DNA from: Larimichthys crocea
Taxonomy: Eukaryota; Chordata; Actinopteri; Sciaenidae
Length of the DNA: 64,000 nucleotides
Reading direction: 5' to 3'
Assembly: GCF_000972845.2 (NCBI RefSeq)
Contig: NC_040016.1
Coordinates: 23,708,633 to 23,772,632 of the forward strand
Shown: positions 24,292 to 38,887 of the stretch, one piece after another
Numbering within the stretch: position 1 is the stretch's first letter
How the letters are laid out: every line of letters begins with the position of its first letter
Program-made: the position numbers and the translations under genes
The notes under the pieces: generated by a model
Told to the model about the DNA's origin: nothing
Seen by the model: only the letters and a program-made list of their open reading frames with translations
Database searches by the model: none

Positions 24292-25321
24292 GTCCTATAT
24301 GCTTCATTTCTTTAATTGGGCTAATTTCCAGCTATTATATAACAGAGTGGAACTATTTCTCATTCAGCTTTGAAAAGGAAATCCTCTGCTTCAATCCAAG
24401 CTAAATCAAAGACCCCTGCATGGGCCCAGTTTGTGAAGTCCAAGCCTTCAGCATTTAAACCCCTCAGGAGCCAACACCTGAACATGAACAACACCTTCTC
24501 TATTGCATTCACTGTCACACTGAAGGAGGAGAAATGTCTTTCATCAAATGGGAAAATAAATTCAACAAATCAAATTTGACCTTGACTCCGGTCCATGTGC
24601 GTTACACTCATCCAGCTGTGGAAGATCCTGGAAATGTCTCTGACTTAGGCACTTTCACACGCTTCCCAAGAGCTTTCAGCATTCAATTCTGGAGCTATGA
24701 TCTTTTAACGTTCACCATCACCCAACCATAAAAAATAGATTTCTATGCATGTGATAATATTTTACAAAGGGACTCCATCTGGGAGCATCTTTGTCATCCA
24801 ATAGTAGAATTAGATCCAATAGCGGTTGGACGATATGGACAAAACAGTTCTATATATTTCCTCTAGATGTATTTCAGGACACATTCAAAATATATTTCCT
24901 CATCAGAGAGAAGAAGTAAAAGAGGAAGATTTCTGTACAGGAGATGTCGAGTGATAAAACTGTTTAACAGCCAGAGCGTTCAGATGAGCTCACCAATGTA
25001 AAACGACTAAATGACACATTTAAAATGAAAGCTTTTACGTTATGATGAGAGAACACTGTCTCAGGGTTGTGTCATGTCCTGATCTTGACAGTGAATTGAT
25101 ATATTGCCCAGCTGTGCTCTCAAATTGGTGTGGAGCAAACCAGGCTTCACTCAGCCTTTATAGAAATCAGAGGAATCAGTCTGGTGTTCAAATCCGACAA
25201 GCTCGTGTTGGAGCTCTGGAGCTGTCTGTTATCATGGAGCCGGTTAGTCGGACAGTATTAGCCTACTTTCACCTCGCCTAGATTAGCTCTTAAATTTCTT
25301 ATGAGTCTTAAGAGATGTTGT

Positions 25322-25324
<3 letters not shown>

Positions 25325-25365
<41 letters not shown>
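25325..25365. repeat. (AC)n microsatellite
   Basis: About 20 AC units. Confidence 0.97.
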
Positions 25366-25368
<3 letters not shown>

Positions 25369-27786
25369 TGAGAAAGTCAGAGAGCAAACGATAACACTGC
25401 CCTGTTGACCAATGAACACACTCACTGCTTTAACTAGCCCAGAGCAGTATTAATATACTGTTTGGATTGATGGGCCGGCTTTCAATTTTGGGAATGAGGC
25501 TCCTGTTAGACATTCAGAAAATTTGTGGTGTGTTCCTTCATCCCCTCTTTTTTCATCTTAATTCCATCTGATCACACATGTGAAGAGAAACTGAAGTGTG
25601 CCGAGCTGTAACAGAGAGCTGCTGTAAGAGATGGATGATTTGTCCCAGTGGTTAAGAATGAATGAATTATTATTATTATTTGTGATTGTCCATGGAAACA
25701 TGATGATTATATGTACTACTGAAAATAGAGGTACTTTGTAGATTTTTTTTTTTTTGTTCAGACTAAATATTCAAGATGAAAAAACTAAATGCATACATAC
25801 ATTTTAGTATTGACGCAGTAGTTACTAATTAATGATTATTTGCAGGTGAAACAACATGCGTTTATTCAAACAAAACACATGTTATGTTTTATCAACTCTG
25901 AGATACGGTTTAAAAATAACACAGTACAGATTCAAATAAAGAAAATCAAATCTGAAGTACATTATGTGCTGTGAAAGGAAACAGGAAAGGAGGGGGTGCA
26001 GCTTCCCGCACATCAGAATGACACACGGCATGTCAGCCGCGTGTCACTTTGACTTTTGAGAGATAACAAATTGATAGAAAAATCTGAAAACATCTTTTTT
26101 GGTTGGTGAAAATCTATTTTGATGAAATATAAGGAAATATAAGCCATGGATGGTTAAAGGACGAGAGATGGATAGGTGGATATTCATTTGCAAATTTGTT
26201 ATGCTTTAGCAACACCACGGATGTCTGGAGAAGCATCGTCGCCAAAGGGCAAATCCACAGGTCAGGATGTGGACCACTGATGAGCTCTCTCTCTCTCTCT
26301 CTCTACTTGACCTCCTGTTTTCACTCCTCTCTCTCCCCTCGGTTCCACCACATGCTGTCATGATACTGGCTTTGAGTGAGCCCAAGGTGGCTGGTTCATG
26401 TTAACGGCTGGCAGATGATGTAGAAACAGAGACGAGTGTGCTTCTCTCCTGCTGGGTATCATCATCTGCGGGCTCTCAGCGCTGCTCTCCTTACCTCCAG
26501 CCCGCTCTTCTTTTCTATTAATAAGGCTCTTAGCCAGGAGATTGTGTTGGAAAAACACAGGGAAAGGCAAGATCGGCTTTCCATAAAAATATGTCACCCG
26601 TGGGCCACATGCAAACGGTGGCTGATGATGTATAATCAGCTAAAAGAAATAATAAATAATAAATACATAAAGAAAGAAAGCATTGGAAGAATTCATTTTT
26701 AGCATTTCTGTTTTACTGGAATTACTTAAACATGGACTGAAGAGTCACACTTACATGCATCACATCTATAGCGATTCATTTTGTAGATATCGTTTCACTT
26801 CGGAATTATGCAAATTGATATGCAAAGAAAATAAGATATATAAATAAGAACACGTCATGTTATGTTCAAGAATCATGAACAGCAGCACAAACAGAGACAA
26901 CATGGATGGGCGTTTCATCGTGCCTTTTTTTCTCTTCTGTTCACTGAACATTTTTAGCAGAAGGAACACGAGCATGATGTAGAGATTATGATCACATCCA
27001 CATGTGTCTCTGATATTCAGGCTGTTGTTCAGTGGTGTTAAAATGCAGCGTGTCTGTAAAACTACATCTCTTATATGTCGCTTCCTGTGCATGCATACAT
27101 GCGTGAGGTCTTTTAAATAGGTTGGTTAATTTGACCAACCTGAGTGAAAGAGTCACAGTCCATGTGGAAAAAAAGCTCACGGAATAGAAGCCATCTGAGA
27201 GAAGTGCGGGTGATTTATCTGACTTCATGTATATTCAGTTTTGTATTTGCCTGCTGTTTCATAAAGCATACCGCTCATCTTTGAAGCGCCTCCCTGTGTG
27301 TCCCTCAGCTTGGAGGCTATGACGCCGGCAATTACAGATGCTTCAGCTCCGGCCTGCATCGTGGGGAAAGCATGGATGAGCGCTTTATCCTTTGAGCTTT
27401 CCAAGAGGAGAGTGCATTGTTTACGCTGCAGTCCACCTTAATAATGTCATACCTCACAGCAAGGCAACACCCGCAATGATTCAGCCAAGTGCCGTTAGAA
27501 ATACAGGAAGTGTGTGCTGCGGTGTTGTGTCGGCACGAGTAACCTGACTGCTGCCAACACGCCCCCCAGTCACCCACATAATGGCCGGTTTGCAGCCTCA
27601 CAAACATCTGTCTTTTTGGGGGGATGGAAAGCACTGAACATCACCGCGAGGTGTCCGCTAGCTGACACAGGGCATCACTTTTCCTTTTCCGTCTGCAGCG
27701 TGTGGTGTCAGCGTCGAAAGCATCACGCCCCTGTCACTGCACAGCAGTTCAGCCCTGGGTTAACCAAACACATGTGAGAGAGGGAG

Positions 27787-27788
27787 AA

Positions 27789-27872
<84 letters not shown>
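27787..27872. repeat. (AAAG)n microsatellite
   Basis: About 21 AAAG units of purine-strand repeat. The long frames across it (Lys-Glu-Arg or Phe-Leu-Ser repeats) are artefacts. Confidence 0.97.
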
Positions 27873-29713
27873 GACAGGAGGGACACGGAAAAAAAGAGAT
27901 GTTTGGCCTTCAATCTGTCGCTTTCCGCTGTGAAAAATGAATGGGTCCTGTCGCTCCTGGCTGGGAGGAAAAACAGAACAGTCATTGTAATCTCACAACA
28001 AGCGCCTGAGCTAGCACATCTTTTCACCCCCACAAACACACACACCCCTCCTTCAATCTATCTCTGTCTCTTTCCCCCTTTTTTTGAATTCACCCTTTTT
28101 CTCTGCTGTTAGAGTGTGTGTGTGTGTGCATACACGAGGACCTTCTCTGCTTCTTTTAAAATCTAGGGACAAATGAGACAAGTGGGTTTGTTAACCATTC
28201 AAAGCAGGCCTCCATGTCACAAACCTTTTCTCTGAGCCTTTTTGTCGCAGCGATACAGAGGGAGGGCTGACATTTAGGGAAGGGATTGGATATGCTTCGT
28301 GGCCCTCGGTTGCCAACATTATCATCATCATCATCTCAGTGCTCACCGAGCTATTATCTGGCCTCCGCTGTGGCCAGTAAAATGCTTGCACGTCGACTCC
28401 CGGGTCACTTTATCAGTCAGCGCGGGGCCTGTCAGCGCCACCCTGGCTTTCCTTAATAGATTGATTAAAAGATACCGTGTCATGTTTGTGTGTGTATGTC
28501 TATGTGAGATGCAACGGAGAGGTTGGGAGGGGTGGCGTCAGGCAGTTATCCATGTAGGATTCTGCTTTGGTATCTGTCGCCTTGTCATTACGAGGTAGCT
28601 GCTTGAGAGAGAGAAGGGGGTGGTGGTGGGGGTGGAGGGGTGGTGGTGGTGGCTGGGGGGATCAGGAGCCAGATAAATGGTGAAAAACGGAAAACATCCC
28701 CTTTATTGTGCTATTGATTTTTAGCAGGAAATGATGCTGTTTTGTTGCACAAAGGGGGAAACTAAAGATAAATAGGCCTGATAATGATAACAATAATAAT
28801 GATGATATTAAGTGCAGAGGCGCTAACGACATCTCAAGAATACGAATACGAGTGGAGCCGAGCATAGAGCATCGCCTTATTTTGTTTTTCGATCAGCGTT
28901 TCTGCTCAGCTGAGCGTGCCTGTTAGGTTTTTAATCTGTTCCTCATCAGGTTTTTTTTTCTCTCTCTGCGTCTCATGAGTTTGTGGCCTCAGTGCAGCCT
29001 GAAAATGGAGAACACTGGGAAAAGAAGGAGCAGCCTGGTCGCCTTGTTCTGCCGGGCCCCGTTGCTCTCAGACTTAATGGGCTGCTGAAAATAAGGCACA
29101 CTCTTCAACCACTTTTTTCTTGTTCTCCTCCCTCTCCATTGTTCCACTTCATTGTTTTAATCAAGTACACTGCTGGATTATTTGGAGAAGAGGAGGGGGT
29201 GTTCCTCTTTCATTTTCTGGAAGGTGCCTCCAGAATTTTATCTCAGTCAGGCCTATGAGAACCCCCCTCCCATCGCTCTCCACTTTTTTTTTTTTTTTAC
29301 TTTGTTCATTCTGCTTTGCTAAGTCTTGTTTGCTTCCGGCAAAGTTTTGTGTCTGCTTCCATATGTTCTGATTCCCTGCCATTATCACCATCGTGCTTCT
29401 GTTGCAGCCGTTTTATTCATACGTCTGACTAATGTTCTTGGAGAAATCCTAGAATTAAGCATCAAACATACTTTGAGGCAGTCTCTCTCCATTATAGCTC
29501 CAGTTGCATTGTGTTTAAAGAGAAACAGTAGCAAAACACACTGCTGTCCATGTGTGAAGGATTTGTGGCATCAATGAGTTTGATGTTTCTCTCAGCTTGG
29601 CAACAAGGACTGGATATTAAACAATATTCTTGGTGCTCATAATACTGCTAAAAAAATGACAGACTAGAAGGTTGAGTGTCTAGATCCATTTGTAATCTTG
29701 TTTTTTTTTCTTC

Positions 29714-29780
29714 ATATATATAATATAATATATATATATATATACTATATATATCTTATCTATATATTATATATATATAT
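29714..29780. repeat. (TA)n-rich tract
   Basis: Imperfect TA repeat with ACTATATATATCTTATC interruptions; self-complementary. Confidence 0.9.
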
Positions 29781-31029
29781 TTTAATGAGCAAAGTTCTCA
29801 CACAAGCACTTCACACTATTGCTGATTTGATATTGCTTTTTTAAACGTTTTTTGGCCACCTGGGGGCAGAACGAATCCACAGCAGAACTGCCTCACAGAT
29901 CCGCCCTCTCTTTTAGCTCTGTTTTGGCCTCTTTAGCTACTAAATGCTCCACCATGTTCATCTTTGTCTGCTGTTTAGGGTTTAAAATCCAGACATAAAA
30001 TAAGCTAAACGAGTCTAAAAAGAAAAACTGACCTTTTTAAAATCAGTGCTTTTAATAAAAACAGTATAGGTTTGATATTGGTATCATAACAGTGCCAAGG
30101 CAAACAGCTAGAGTAAAAAAATAGTTAAATATACTTTTGGCAAAAAAGCCTTTACACTTCTCTTTTCAGTCTCCATTCGCTCTCGGTGAACCAATAGAAG
30201 CTGCAAGATCCACTGGCAGGCTGCGGTTGCGTGCAGAGACACAGAGAGAGGAAAAACAAAGAGGAAAGAGAAAGACATAAAGACAGCACGAGACGCTGAT
30301 GAGAGTGGAGAGGTGTACGCCGCCAAGCCCTTTTTTCCATTTTGCTAAGCGTGATGCCAGGGGAGCTTCTGTGTCACTGTGCAGGGCTGCTGAGTGTTAA
30401 AAGGAGCTTAGACTGACAGGCTGTCGGCTGCCATGGAGGCTGACGGGTCTAACCAACGGCGACACTAAACAAACACTGGGAGGTGAGGGGAGAAGGAGAT
30501 GAGATGGGAAAACAAATGGACATAACGAAAGCCAAAGAGAGTTCACACTCCACCTAACCCCCCCAGATTGAAACTGGTGAGGCCATGAGTCACTTTGGAA
30601 GCTGTAAGATGCAATTTAAAGGATTATTGCTGACAGAGAGGTGGCAGACAGTTGCCAGGTGGTGGTTCTTTTGGCCACAGGCCCCTCCACCCCCCAACCC
30701 AATCCACCACCACCTTGGCGCACGTCAGGACTTCCAGACACTTTGTGTTCTTTTGTCAGGCTCGATAGGTGGCCATTCACTCTGAGACTGTGACAGCTCT
30801 CCGATACACCGGTGAAAGGTGTAGATGGGTGTTCCTGCCATTTCCCAGAACGCTTTTTCATTTTGAATGGTATAATGCACTTCACTCAACTTCCATCAGT
30901 CATCCCTGCTGACAGTGGAATGGAAGCAGCTGCTTTCTCCCTGAGAAAGGTGAAAGAAATGTCACCATCTTACTATGATATTTGGCGTGTCAGGTAGACA
31001 ACAGTCCTCATGTTTTACTTAACAGTTTA

Positions 31030-31500
31030 GTGAGCTTTCCCTTCCTCTGCTTGGCTACTTAACTTCTTCTTTCTGCTCTTTTCTTTTTTACCTCTTGCTG
31101 GTTCCTTTGTTCTCACTCTTTCCAAACACAGCTTATGTTTTTTATTTTATTTTATCATTCTTCTCTCTCCTTTTTATCTGCACTCTTTATTCTTTTCTTT
31201 CCCTTTTCTGTTCATCTGTTCATTCTTTCTTTGTAGTACTTCCACTCAAACTATTTCCTTTTGTTCTTCCTTTTCTTCCTCTTTTCCCTTTTGACCTTCT
31301 TTCTGTTCCTTTTCCCCATTCATTATTATTTCTTCATTTTTTTTCTAGTTCTTTACCCCCCCCAACCGAAATTTTCCCTTATGTCAGTCATTTCCTTCTT
31401 TTCATTATTTCTCCTTCTTTACTATCTGAAATGTAATTTCTTTTTCTTTGCATATTCCCTGTGCCCTCCCCCATTCAGTCTTATTCATACAGCAGTGTTG
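31030..31500. repeat. Pyrimidine-rich block on the plus strand
   Basis: About 470 bp dominated by T and C (TTCTTTTCTTTCCC-like) without a fixed unit. Plus-strand frames of up to 113 codons here are Phe/Leu/Ser-rich and not genes. An old degenerate polypyrimidine tract is the simplest reading. Confidence 0.7.
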
Positions 31501-31651
31501 GATTCCTGTTGACGGCCCCCTGGGTTTCTCCCATCTCTGGTCACATTACCATGCTTCTATAAGCATGGATTATTATTCTGAACACAGCCCAAACTAATGG
31601 CCATAAAGTTAAATCCCATTTCTCACCAGAATGGAAAAATATATGTGCATG

Positions 31652-31677
31652 CACACACACACACACACACACACACA
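31652..31677. repeat. (AC)n microsatellite
   Basis: About 13 AC units. Confidence 0.97.
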
Positions 31678-34600
31678 ATAACTTATTTTACAGTTGTTAA
31701 GTGCTTACAAAGTAGCATGTGCAGTAAAAGTCATTAATGAATTAAGCGATTACATTTCGGATTCAGGATGAATCTCAAAGATGCAAACTGTTGAGGACAG
31801 ACAAGGACACCTTTTAAAATCGCCTCCTTGGCTGTTAATGAGGAAATAAATACAATATTATCATTTTATGAAGATAACCGGTCAGTGTTGGCTTAGACAC
31901 AGATACTGAGAGGAAACCAAACTCCTGCTATTTACAGCCTGGATCTTATTTTGTAGTTTTGGCCATCCTTCCTGTCAGTGATAATCATCTTTTACTCAGT
32001 GGGTTAATTGCTGAGATCTGGACAGAATACAGTAAAATAGCACAAGCAGAACTTTGATGTCTTTTTATAAATACCGTAGAACACACATTTTAAACCTCAA
32101 GACCTCAAGTTTGCTGATGATGAGCACTGCTCACTAATTTAGTCTGTCAAGAAAATTGCTGTAGTGACTTAGAGCAGGCTTCAGCTCAGGCTGATATTTT
32201 TAACATAAAGCCAGTGACCCAATGAACTGATGCTAATGACTCGCATCACTGGAGGAGAAGGAGCCATAACAGAGACTGAAACTCCATTTTCATCATTTTG
32301 TTGGAGCCACGTTAGCAGCAGGGTGCTAGGGAAGTGTTTCACAGAGCGGAAAGTCAAAACAGAACAAATTATAGACTTTTACAAAAATTAATAAATATTA
32401 TTAAAATAGATGGATGAAACTTTAAAGCTCAGTTGAAGGCAGACTTACCATGTGTTTTTGTTGAGATTTAGAGTCCAGTGCAGAGGATCTGCGTGGTACT
32501 CATCTAAGGAGTATGTCTGAAAGATGCTGGTACCACGCCAGATATTTCAAAACTAATAAGAGGATCCAAAAATCTAAAAACTAATAGAAAACCAATGCAG
32601 TGACTTTAAAATAATAGTTTTGTGCTCTCAGGCTGTCAGTGATCAAGATTAAACATATCAGATGGATTCTGGTTACATTTGGTTCAAACATTGACCGTCC
32701 CCACAGAATAAATCCTACACCACAATGTTTCTCAACATTGATTGATTAAATCAGTTTGGTTCTGGCATTCATGTTCCCCACTTTGAATTGCTTAAGTCTG
32801 CTGATGGTTTGAGTAATGATCTTGTCTTGTCAAAGTACTTACATAATTAGAATTAGGGCATTTGCCCGTTTGTTTTCTAATGACATGTAGATAGTACAGT
32901 CTTTGTGTAGAAAAACATGTTTTTTGCTTACATAGCTCAGCTGTGGCCCTCAGAGTGCTTACTCTGGATTGCCACCAAGCTTTAATTCATATGGTTTGTT
33001 TCACCACTCAATCAGACCAGTGTTGGAAGTGTTCATCCATCAACCTCTTCCCCCACTTTCAACACAGACTGCCCCTCCCCTCATCTGCAAGCTCTCCTGC
33101 CTCCTACTCCTTAAATTAAATTTTAACCCCCCACCAATCTCCACATAAGCAGCTCCAAAATAAAACTCAGTGCCTGCTTTCCAATGTCATGGCTGCCTGT
33201 GATTTGTACCTTGATCAAATATTTAGGAAGGGAGCACAAACCTTCTTTTCAGCTCTGCTTTTCATTCCTTGTGTTGGAGCTTTGTAGAGGTGCGCACATC
33301 AATCCATTCAACTGTGATCTGTTTAAAGTCAGTACTGGAGCTTAAGACCAATGAGAGGGATGTATGATGATCGGCAGTCAATGCAGTTTTGCTAGTGGGA
33401 AGGTTGTGTGGAAAAGCAGCACAAGCTCAATTTGATCTACAAAGCTTTCAATGTCTACATCTCCTTAATGAAAGTCATTCTGTTTTTGTAACCACTGAGA
33501 GTTTCAGAGAGGTTCAAGTTTATGAGGTGGTTCACAACTTTTTTTACTTTATATCTTCATCATAATGATCACACATCTGTCTAAACACCAGAATAAGCTA
33601 AAATAACAAGATTTACAGGTCATATGTCAGAATGTAGATGCATTCATTAGAGTCATCTAAGCATGTTTTTGACCTGAGCTATTAACAACTCTGAGCTTTA
33701 ATTAGATAACACTGAAGAGTAACTGCAGACTAATAATGCGGTGACTACACGCCTGGTACAGCAGTGATGTAGCACCACTACACGGGTGGTGGGCACTTTG
33801 TAACTGAAGCAGAGGCGGGATTTTTTTGTTTGTTTGTTCATTGACATTTGCTGGAGCTTGACTAACAGTTTCCCCCCTTGCTTCCAGCCTTTTTTTCTGA
33901 GCTCTGCTGAACACATCCTGGATCTGTGTCAGTGTTAGACACATCCATCCATTATCCATATTTTTATCCAGCACGAAGGTAAAACAAACAAAAATCTCCA
34001 TGTATTGGTGTATTACTACTTTTAACAGATCAATAATAATCCAATAAAACGTCTCCTTGTGTATAGTGGACTTGTAACCTTTATGCTGCTTTACATGATT
34101 GGTGCATAGAGGATACTCGGTGCTGAGGGGAAGCATGGTATTGTTGCTTCCTAACACTGAGTACTGAGTGGGCCTGGGCTGGTTTCAAGCCTGAATATAT
34201 ACTCCATTCCTTCAGTGTAGCCAGTGGAAATAAAGGCAGTGAATAAAGAAGAGAGAAAGAGAGAAAATCACTACATGCCAAGAAGTGTTGTGTCACACAC
34301 TGAGTGCAGAACAGTGCAGAGCCCTCCTCATTAAATTCTTGCAGTGGCGTTGGTTTTTCCACTTTAATGCTTGGGAGATGCTGGCTTCCTCCTTGGAGAG
34401 AGATAGGGACTTGGGGGGGCATAGCGAGCATAGCCCGATTTGTCTTTGTTCCAGGGGGAGGTGGTTTAAACAGCAATGCCCTCTCCTTTTTCTTAATCTC
34501 TAGTGACCTTTCTCTCTCTCTATCTTACATCTCTGTTGAGCTTTAAGCCCCTGTGCTCTTTGGCACTCTTTGAGCTGTCTGATTTTACTTCATGTTTTGC

Positions 34601-36537
34601 GTTTGCCTTTCAATCTCCAAGCCAATTCTCCCACTGACCCCATGTGAGATGAGGGCGGTGAAGGATTTTGCCACACTGCAACTCAGTTCATTTTCATTCA
34701 GCTTGTGAAACAGGTCATTTTAAAATCAAGGAAATCTGCTTATTTTTCAAGTCCAGGGCTTAAAGTCTTGTCTTAAAGTGATCCCTGGGCTTTATGTGTC
34801 TCATTAGACCAACTGTGTTCAATTCAATAGTTACTTGTGCCTTATGGACCAAAAAGTTGCAATAGAATAAGTACAGAAAAGGGTAAAAATGTGCAAGAAA
34901 ATTAACTGTGTTAAAATTAACTGTGAGCATCCTTCCAAATACTTTCATTGATCAAAAAGTCAAACCACCATAAAAATGTGTCATAGAACTCAGCTGTGTG
35001 CTGAAATTCATCAAATTGTGATCCATTTTTGATGGATAAAAGTTGAGGTCCTAACCTTGTCTTAGATACTGTCCCACTGAAGTAAATGCAAAATGCATTT
35101 CAATGTGTTGCAGAAATTCTTATGAACTAATGAGAGACTGATCTAAAGACTAGAGTAGTTTTATTCTTTGCAAAAAAGGTCAGCAGTCATACAGAGTACA
35201 CGGCAGTCTGCAGAGGAAATGACAAATGTTACACGTGAGCAGGGTATTTATCAGAAACTACAATGGGTGATCACTTTCCCAGAGGTAAACATGTCTGGAC
35301 GTTGTCATAGTGCAAGGTCACCCTGTTCGACCCTGTTCAGGATAGGGAGGTAAAAGAAGGAAAAATAGAAAAAATCAAATGGAGAGAGAAAAACAACTTA
35401 TATAAGAAGTTCATATAAGTTCTGCTAGCACGCTTCTGTAATTATCTATCACAAATCCATCCAGGTGTTGTCAGCATATGTCAATATGTCAAAGTCATGA
35501 GGATACATCTGAGACGCATGACTAGACATACAGTAGATGTTGATACAGTACGTCTCTGAATACTTGAAAACTTTAAACCTCATGCGGGGGACAAGATGAA
35601 AAGACATTCAGGTTCTCCCTTCATGGCAATCCATCGACCACCAACACAGCTACCTTCATTGCCATCTAGCCACACTGCTGTCTGTTTAATAATGAACTGA
35701 ACATGCAACAATCCCTCTGACACTAAAATGGTTGAGCTTCATGCAAAGAGAACAGTTGAGATTGTGGCTCTCCACCTGCAGAGCCAGTTAGACAGCTGAG
35801 ATGAAGTCGGGCATGAAGCTTGTCAGTTACTTGGACATGCCATGGTTGTGCTAATGAACAGGTTTGGAGTTCTAATGGCAACTTTGACTTTTCCTATAAC
35901 GCAGTCACACTCCAGTTATCAAGGCCCTCGCACTCCCTGTAATCACTTCCACCTGTCCTTCCCTCAGATACATATAGACAGAAACAGTAGACCCTGACGG
36001 GCAGTCCAGCCATTTGTGGATTAAAAATCAATCACAGAGTTCAGGTTATACTAATTGACTGAAAATATTGCTTTGGGCAATTTGATCATATAATGTGGGT
36101 GACTGCAACAAAGTAATCTGACAAATTGTCAGTGACTGCTGCCACGGAACAATCATCTGAGAGGACTTATTAAACTGTTCATTCAAATTAACAGGTTTGT
36201 GCAGGAAAATTAAACCTTCAGTCTGACTGTAATTGATTCTAGCAGATAAATCATGTAATGCAGTTACAGTTATGTCTAAGCGCTGATGGACGAGTCCTGC
36301 TGGACTGAGAACCAAACGTATTCATGAATTAAGCAGTGGAGGTTTCTACAGTTTGTGTACAGCACAAGGCAGTTGCATCAGAAATATCCAGGACACGCAT
36401 CACTGAGTGAACATAAAACGTCTTTTAACTGCTGTCTGTCTCTTTAATCCACCACTGGCTGGCAGCAAAATCAGAAATTTTAATAGTGGCTTTAACAAAC
36501 TATAATTCTCATTGTAGTACAGTGATTGATTATGATT

Positions 36538-36577
36538 TGATTGACTGATTGACTGATTGATTGATTGATTGATTGAT
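36538..36577. repeat. (TGAT)n/(TGAC)n microsatellite
   Basis: About ten tetranucleotide units, TGAC at the start and TGAT later. Confidence 0.93.
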
Positions 36578-38887
36578 GTGAGCAATTCAGTTTCATTATA
36601 AAGAGAATATTTAGTGTTCTTTTGTGTGTGCTTGTCAGGCAACATTTAAACCATGATTTTAGGCTCAAGCCTGATCTTGACATTTGTCAGTATTAAATAA
36701 AGTTAAAACAATTAATTTAAAATAATCAGTGGATTATGTAACTGTTCATTGCAGATCTACAGCTATTCTCTTATCTGATTGGTCAGAAGAACATGTTAGG
36801 TGGATGATGAATGGGTAGTTTATCTAGCTGTCGTCTCCATCAGTCTCAGCAGGACTGCAGCTTGTCTTGCCCTCTGTGAATGCATAGCTGCTAAATTTAA
36901 GATTTCCTGAGCAGGCCGCTCCGCGTTTGCCTCCTCGCGCCAGATGTTCAGCAGATGGGATTCACTAATATTACCCCAGGGTGCGCAGGTTTCCACTCTA
37001 GCTCTCTCAGCCTCTGTCACTCTATTCTGTGTCGTTTCCCTGAGCGTAGCTTTCCGTTGAGCATTACCGATTGTTTTGTGGCTTTCTTAAAATAATATCC
37101 TTTGAGTATCCTCTTTTCCCGTTTGCTGTGACTCTCCTCTCTTTTGAGACATTTTCTAAAACTGGAGTAAGGGCAGAGAGGGAGAGAGGTTTCCAGTGCA
37201 GGATTGGTTGAAGCCTCCCCCCATTCCTCACTGCTAGACAAGCACCCGTGTTCCACCTGAAACGCCTTTGGATTTACGCCGCGAACTGCAGCCATCTTTC
37301 TTCCGTTAATCACCTCGGGGCTGGGCGCTCCAGCTCGCCACGTTCCCAGGCCGATGGATGACCCGCAGGGGAAATCGAATGGAAACCAGCCAAGCCTGAC
37401 GCTCCTGAGGTACTTTCTAGGTACCAGACTGAGAGTAAGAGACAGAGAGCGAGAGCGAGAGAGAGAACAGCAAAGTAATTCAGTGTGTGTACCAGGGGCC
37501 AGAAATCAGCTTTGCTGCTAATTCAATGCATGTTGTAATATGCTCCTATTCCAATGATAAATTCTTATTTGCTCCAGATGTTTCTTTAATCTAGCGATGC
37601 AGCGATTAACCGATTTCACTTTTAACCACAGTTAATGTCACGGCTCAGCTACTGTTTGTTACTTATAATCAACAATGTGGCTGTGAGTTGAGGATTGAGC
37701 TTTCAGGGCAACATAAACCAGCTGCAACAAAGCAAGAAAAGCATTACAACGTTTATACATTTAGCGCTTACCTAAACAAGTAAGCCCATCAAAGGGCAGA
37801 AGACCTGCACAGCCTCATGTTCTCAAAACCTTTCTTCTTTACTAAAACTGCTAAAAACAAACATATTCATTGTTTGGTGTATTAAAGAAAAAGACGTTTA
37901 TTACCCACAACTAGCATAACACCTGAATCAGTCATCAAGTTCCATTATGGGAAATGTAGGTGGAGTTGGTGGAGTGCTCTTTTAAGATGCTGACTCAGGG
38001 TCACTTCACAGTAGATATTGTATTTTAATAGTGCATATTCAAAAATGTGCATGTGAGTAATTTACTATAAACCAAATGACTAACACTGAACCTGGGGCAT
38101 TCAGGAGAAAGGGTCTGGGGCCCTGAGGCAGTCCCTCGCTTTTCCTGATTAGTAATCCAGCGTTGATTCCAGTTTGCCAGTAAAGAAAACTAGATATCCT
38201 GAAAAGCAATCATGCAACAATGCAGAAGAAATATACGACAATAACAGCACGAACATAAACAGCAGAACCCATGTTTAGCCTGTTTTTGTCTGTTGATATT
38301 GCTGCATGTTCAGGTCCGTAATGATGTCAGCAGAATCATTACAGGCCCTCTCCACTGCCAAATGCTAATGAACAGTGTTTGGATGAGGAATTATCTGTTG
38401 AAGCCATTTGGGATTGCTTCCATTCATGTTTTTTTTCTAGCTTTTTGGATACTTACTGATTAGTTCAATGAGAGACAAAAGGTCTGTGCGCCCAACAGTC
38501 AGTTAGTATATGTTAGTATATGGATTAGATCTTTGATCCTAAAACAATAGTAGATATGTGCACTGATGACTGTACAGTAAAAAAAGTTCATACCTTTCTG
38601 GAGGAATATAGAAGTCTATAGAATCTATCCTGACATCATGTTTAGGTGTAAATGTAGACACATAACTGAAATTATCATGCCATAAATGATAAATTTGGCT
38701 CGTAATTTTTTTTTATTATTATAAACCATAATGAAGAGCCGCGGGTGTCTATGAGCGTCCCTGTGATGGCTTTGTGGATCATAAGTTCCTGACACTGGTA
38801 CCCGCCTGGACTAATTAACAATACACAGGTGCCGTAACCTAGGTTAAATAAGCTAACCTGGCAACTGGGCACGGTGCGTCAATCAGG

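Larger units (their letters stand above)
23485..38880. other. Putative intron 1, first part: no exon recognised
   Basis: The stretch holds microsatellites (listed separately), a pyrimidine-rich block at 31030-31500 and repeat fragments such as GGCCACCTGGGGGCAG at about 29855. GC-richer, low-repeat patches at about 27240-27720, 28190-28480 and 36820-37430 could be regulatory. The open frames here are short, lack splice context, or are microsatellite artefacts. Confidence 0.5.

Noticed and set aside
27702..28112. 136-codon frame with Lys-Glu-Arg repeat
   Set aside because: Created by the AAAG microsatellite.
31095..31512. Phe/Leu-rich frames that look like membrane proteins
   Set aside because: They are translations of a polypyrimidine tract.
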